Source: Rhizobium sp.
GTDB lineage: Bacteria; Pseudomonadota; Alphaproteobacteria; Rhizobiales; Rhizobiaceae
NCBI GenBank assembly: GCA_003527225.1
Contig: DPXQ01000005.1
Coordinates: 134,947 to 178,245, forward strand
Reading direction: 5' to 3'
Length of the DNA stretch: 43,299 nucleotides
Shown here: positions 40,778-43,299 of the stretch, piece by piece
Layout: the number at the start of each line of letters is the position of its first letter
How positions within the stretch are numbered: position 1 is the first letter of the stretch
The notes under the pieces: model-generated
Told to the model about the DNA's origin: nothing
The model's input: the letters and a program-made list of their open reading frames with translations, nothing else
The model's database searches: none
Position numbers and translations under genes: made by a program

Positions 40778-41716
40778 ATGGCCAATACGAACTTCACATG
40801 GGATGATCTGCAGTTCTTTCTGGCGGTCGCGCGCACGGGCCAATTGTCGACAGCGGCACGGCAGTTGAGGAGCAGCCACGCCACCGTATCCCGGCGCATC
40901 GACCGGCTGGAATTCGCACTCAAGGTCAAGTTGTTCGAGCGCAATCCGCGCGGTTATGTGCTGACCGGCATGGGCCAGCGGTTCATCGAGACAGCAGAGA
41001 AGATCGAGCAGGAAGCGGAACGGCTGCAGGCGGACCTTATCGAGGGTGCGACGGCACAGCGCGGCGTCCTGCGCCTGAGCGCCCCGGAAGGTTTCGCGAA
41101 CTTCTTTTTCACCAACAAGCTTCCGGAATTCACACTGAAGCTCCCGAATATCTCGCTGGAACTCGTGACAATTCAGCAGATCATGGCGCTGTCGCGAAAG
41201 GAGGCGGACATTGCAGTGGTGCTCGATCCGCCGAAAGGCGGCCCGTATTTCACCGAAAAGCTCACCGACTACCGTCTGAAAATATACGCTACGCGCGACT
41301 ATCTCGCCGAACATGGCGAGCCGAAGACACGTGAGGAGCTGCTTGAGCACGCATTCATCGGCTACGTTCAAGACATGATCTTCGCGCCAGGGCTCGACTA
41401 TCTCGGCGATATTCACCCCCGCATCCGGCCTCATTTCCAGAGTTCGAGCATTTTCTCGCAGCTGACCGCAACGCGCAGCGGGCTCGGCCTCTGCGTGCTT
41501 CCGATCTTCATCGCCAAGGGCTATCCCGAATTGCAGGTCGTCCTGGAGGACGAGGTGGACCTCTGCCGCCACTATTGGATCGCCTGTCATCACGAGCTGC
41601 GTCAGGTGGCACGGATTCGCATGGTGATCGATTTTCTGCGCGATGTGGTCTCGGCCAATGCCGAGACCTTCAATGGACCGCCTGCGGAGACTCCGGTTGT
41701 GCCGATTGCCCGGTGA
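40778..41716 (+). CDS. LysR-family transcriptional regulator
   Basis: A 312-residue LysR-type regulator. The N-terminal helix-turn-helix is DDLQFFLAVARTGQLSTAARQLRSSHATVSRRIDRLE, followed by FALKVKLFERNPRGYVLTGMG. The effector domain contains GVLRLSAPEGFANFFF and LTATRSGLGLCVLPIFIAKG. A GTG at 40772 is an alternative start but falls next to the operator palindrome; ATG 40778 is preferred. It is divergent from the seven-gene Liv/GMC/HIBADH operon and is its likely regulator. Its stop faces the mutase stop eight bases away. Confidence 0.92.
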   Translation: MANTNFTWDDLQFFLAVARTGQLSTAARQLRSSHATVSRRIDRLEFALKVKLFERNPRGYVLTGMGQRFIETAEKIEQEAERLQADLIEGATAQRGVLRLSAPEGFANFFFTNKLPEFTLKLPNISLELVTIQQIMALSRKEADIAVVLDPPKGGPYFTEKLTDYRLKIYATRDYLAEHGEPKTREELLEHAFIGYVQDMIFAPGLDYLGDIHPRIRPHFQSSSIFSQLTATRSGLGLCVLPIFIAKGYPELQVVLEDEVDLCRHYWIACHHELRQVARIRMVIDFLRDVVSANAETFNGPPAETPVVPIAR

Positions 41717-41724
41717 GCGCGGTC

Positions 41725-43299
41725 TCAGGCGTTGCGCAGGCGCCCTTGCATCAGATCGAGGACGGCGCGGGCGGCCTCCAGCACGTTCGTGCCGGGACCG
41801 AAGACGGCCGAAACGCCATGCTCGAGAAGGTAGTCGTAGTCCTGGCGGGGAATGACGCCGCCGACGACGACGATCACGTCCTTGGCGCCCTTGGCCTTCA
41901 ATGCCTCGACGAGTTGCGGCGCCAGCGTCTTGTGACCGGCGGCGAGCGATGACATGCCGATCACCTGCACCTTTGACTTGACCGCGAGGTCGGCAGCTTC
42001 GTCCGGTGTCTGGAACAACGGACCGGCGAGCACATCGAAGCCGATATCGCCGAAAGCCGAGGCGATGATCTTGGCTCCACGGTCATGGCCGTCCTGGCCG
42101 AGCTTGGCGACCATGATCTTCGGTTTTCCGCCATATGATTTGGCGAACTCGCCAAGGCGGGCCGCAAGGTTCTGGTATTCCGGATCGTTGTCGTAGGCAT
42201 CGCCATAGACATCGCTGACCACTTCCGGCACCGCAACGTGATCGCCGAACACGGCACGCATGGCATCGGAGATTTCGCCGACGGTGACGCGAGCACGGGC
42301 GGCCCCGACAGCCGCTTCGAGGAGGTTGCCCTTGCCGGAAGCGGCGACGTCGCGAAGGGCGGAAAGCGCTTTCTCGACTGCTGCACCATCGCGCTGGCGC
42401 TTGGTTTTGGCTAGGCGTTTGATCTGAGCGGCGCGAACGGCGGTGTTGTCGATTTCGAGGATATCGATCGGGTCCTCGTTTTCGAGGCGGTATTTGTTCA
42501 CTCCGACGATCACTTCCTCGCCCTTGTCGACGGCGGCCTGGCGGCGGGTCGCGGCCTCCTCGATCAGGCGCTTGGGCAGGCCGGCATCGACGGCCTTGGT
42601 CATACCGCCCATGGCTTCCACTTCCTCGATCAGCGCCCAGGCCTTCTCCGCGAGTTCATTGGTCAGGCTCTCGACATAATAGGAACCGGCGAGCGGATCG
42701 ACGACCTTCGTGACGCCGGTTTCGTGCTGCAGGATGAGCTGGGTATTGCGGGCGATGCGGGCCGAGAATTCTGTCGGCAGGGCAATGGCCTCGTCGAAGG
42801 AATTGGTGTGCAGCGACTGGGTTCCGCCAAGGGCTGCCGACATGGCTTCGAAGGCGGTGCGGATGATGTTGTTGTACGGGTCCTGCTCCTGAAGCGAGAC
42901 ACCCGATGTCTGACAGTGAGTTCTGAGCATCAGGGAGGACGCCTTCTTCGGCTCGAACTCCTGCATGATGCGGGTCCAGAGCAGGCGCGCGGCGCGGAGC
43001 TTTGCCGCTTCCATGAAAAAGTTCATGCCGATGGCGAAGAAGAAGGACAGGCGGCCGGCGAATTCGTCGACGTTCAGGCCCTTGGCAAGAGCGGCGCGGA
43101 CATATTCGCGGCCGTCGGCGAGCGTGAAGGCGAGTTCCTGCACCAGCGTCGCACCCGCCTCCTGCATATGATAGCCGGAAATCGAGATGGAGTTGAACTT
43201 CGGCATCTCCTTGGCGGTGTACTCGATGATGTCGGCGATGATCCGCATCGAGGGTTCCGGCGGGTAGATGTAAGTGTTGCGGACCATGAACTCCTTGAG
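41725..43299 (-). CDS. scpA: Methylmalonyl-CoA mutase (C-terminal 524 residues)
   Basis: The frame is open to the window end (LKEF precedes [12 protein letters not shown]), so the N-terminal quarter is missing. The visible part has the active-site region [15 protein letters not shown], the barrel segment [27 protein letters not shown] and a complete C-terminal cobalamin-binding domain. That domain has the base-off histidine in [12 protein letters not shown] (DxHxxG), [10 protein letters not shown] and VVVGGVIP. It converts methylmalonyl-CoA to succinyl-CoA with adenosylcobalamin, ending propionyl-CoA breakdown from valine, isoleucine, odd-chain fats or propionate. It faces the LysR gene tail to tail and lies close to a 3-hydroxyisobutyrate dehydrogenase operon, another valine step. 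Confidence 0.96.
   Translation of the reverse strand, partial: LKEFMVRNTYIYPPEPSMRIIADIIEYTAKEMPKFNSISISGYHMQEAGATLVQELAFTLADGREYVRAALAKGLNVDEFAGRLSFFFAIGMNFFMEAAKLRAARLLWTRIMQEFEPKKASSLMLRTHCQTSGVSLQEQDPYNNIIRTAFEAMSAALGGTQSLHTNSFDEAIALPTEFSARIARNTQLILQHETGVTKVVDPLAGSYYVESLTNELAEKAWALIEEVEAMGGMTKAVDAGLPKRLIEEAATRRQAAVDKGEEVIVGVNKYRLENEDPIDILEIDNTAVRAAQIKRLAKTKRQRDGAAVEKALSALRDVAASGKGNLLEAAVGAARARVTVGEISDAMRAVFGDHVAVPEVVSDVYGDAYDNDPEYQNLAARLGEFAKSYGGKPKIMVAKLGQDGHDRGAKIIASAFGDIGFDVLAGPLFQTPDEAADLAVKSKVQVIGMSSLAAGHKTLAPQLVEALKAKGAKDVIVVVGGVIPRQDYDYLLEHGVSAVFGPGTNVLEAARAVLDLMQGRLRNA

Overview
The window looks like a chromosomal segment of a member of the Rhizobiaceae (Agrobacterium/Rhizobium/Sinorhizobium group). 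The reasons are high GC throughout, a chvE-gguA-gguB-gguC cluster with a divergent gbpR-type regulator, a second short FtsZ paralog, and a dense run of solute-uptake operons each with its own regulator. I see no rRNA, tRNA, CRISPR array, insertion sequence or phage gene. The two ends cut through genes: a sugar-binding protein on the left and methylmalonyl-CoA mutase on the right.

Layout. 1-4354 (+): end of an orphan sugar ABC operon (binding protein, double ATPase, NAD-dependent epimerase/dehydrogenase) followed by a LacI-type regulator. 4430-6563: short ftsZ paralog (-), a divergent leader region with a strong candidate structured RNA, a small unknown protein and a DUF454 membrane protein. 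6573-17396 (-): one long operon reading chvE, gguA, gguB, gguC, a sugar-acid dehydratase, a sugar 1-dehydrogenase, a 2-oxoglutarate-semialdehyde dehydrogenase, dgoK, dgoA, with gbpR divergent from chvE. Together these can import galactose/arabinose-type sugars and oxidise them. The hexose branch ends at pyruvate plus glyceraldehyde-3-phosphate through DgoK/DgoA. The pentose branch ends at 2-oxoglutarate through GguC and the semialdehyde dehydrogenase.

18619-25376: a tripartite tricarboxylate transporter (tctC, tctB, tctA; -) divergent from its two-component system (tctD, tctE; +). The latter overlaps a gene for an extra ABC-type periplasmic binding protein with no transporter of its own. A PhoB-box-like direct repeat lies upstream of tctD. 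25397-32794: a LysR regulator and an aminotransferase (-) diverge from an agmatinase-family ureohydrolase and a polyamine-type ABC transporter (+). 32795-33418 has no recognisable gene but holds large adjacent palindromes. 33419-40610 (-): a branched-chain-amino-acid-type ABC transporter in one operon with a GMC oxidoreductase and a 3-hydroxyisobutyrate dehydrogenase, divergent from a LysR gene preceded by a clear palindrome. 41725-43299 (-): methylmalonyl-CoA mutase.

Overall this is accessory catabolic and uptake capacity for a soil or plant-associated lifestyle. Four of the five transporter operons whose binding-protein gene is followed by another operon gene in the window carry a stem-loop right after that gene. 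The least explained features are the RNA candidate upstream of the ftsZ paralog, the three-part TctD-TctE-binding protein sensor, and the palindrome cluster near 33.3 kb.
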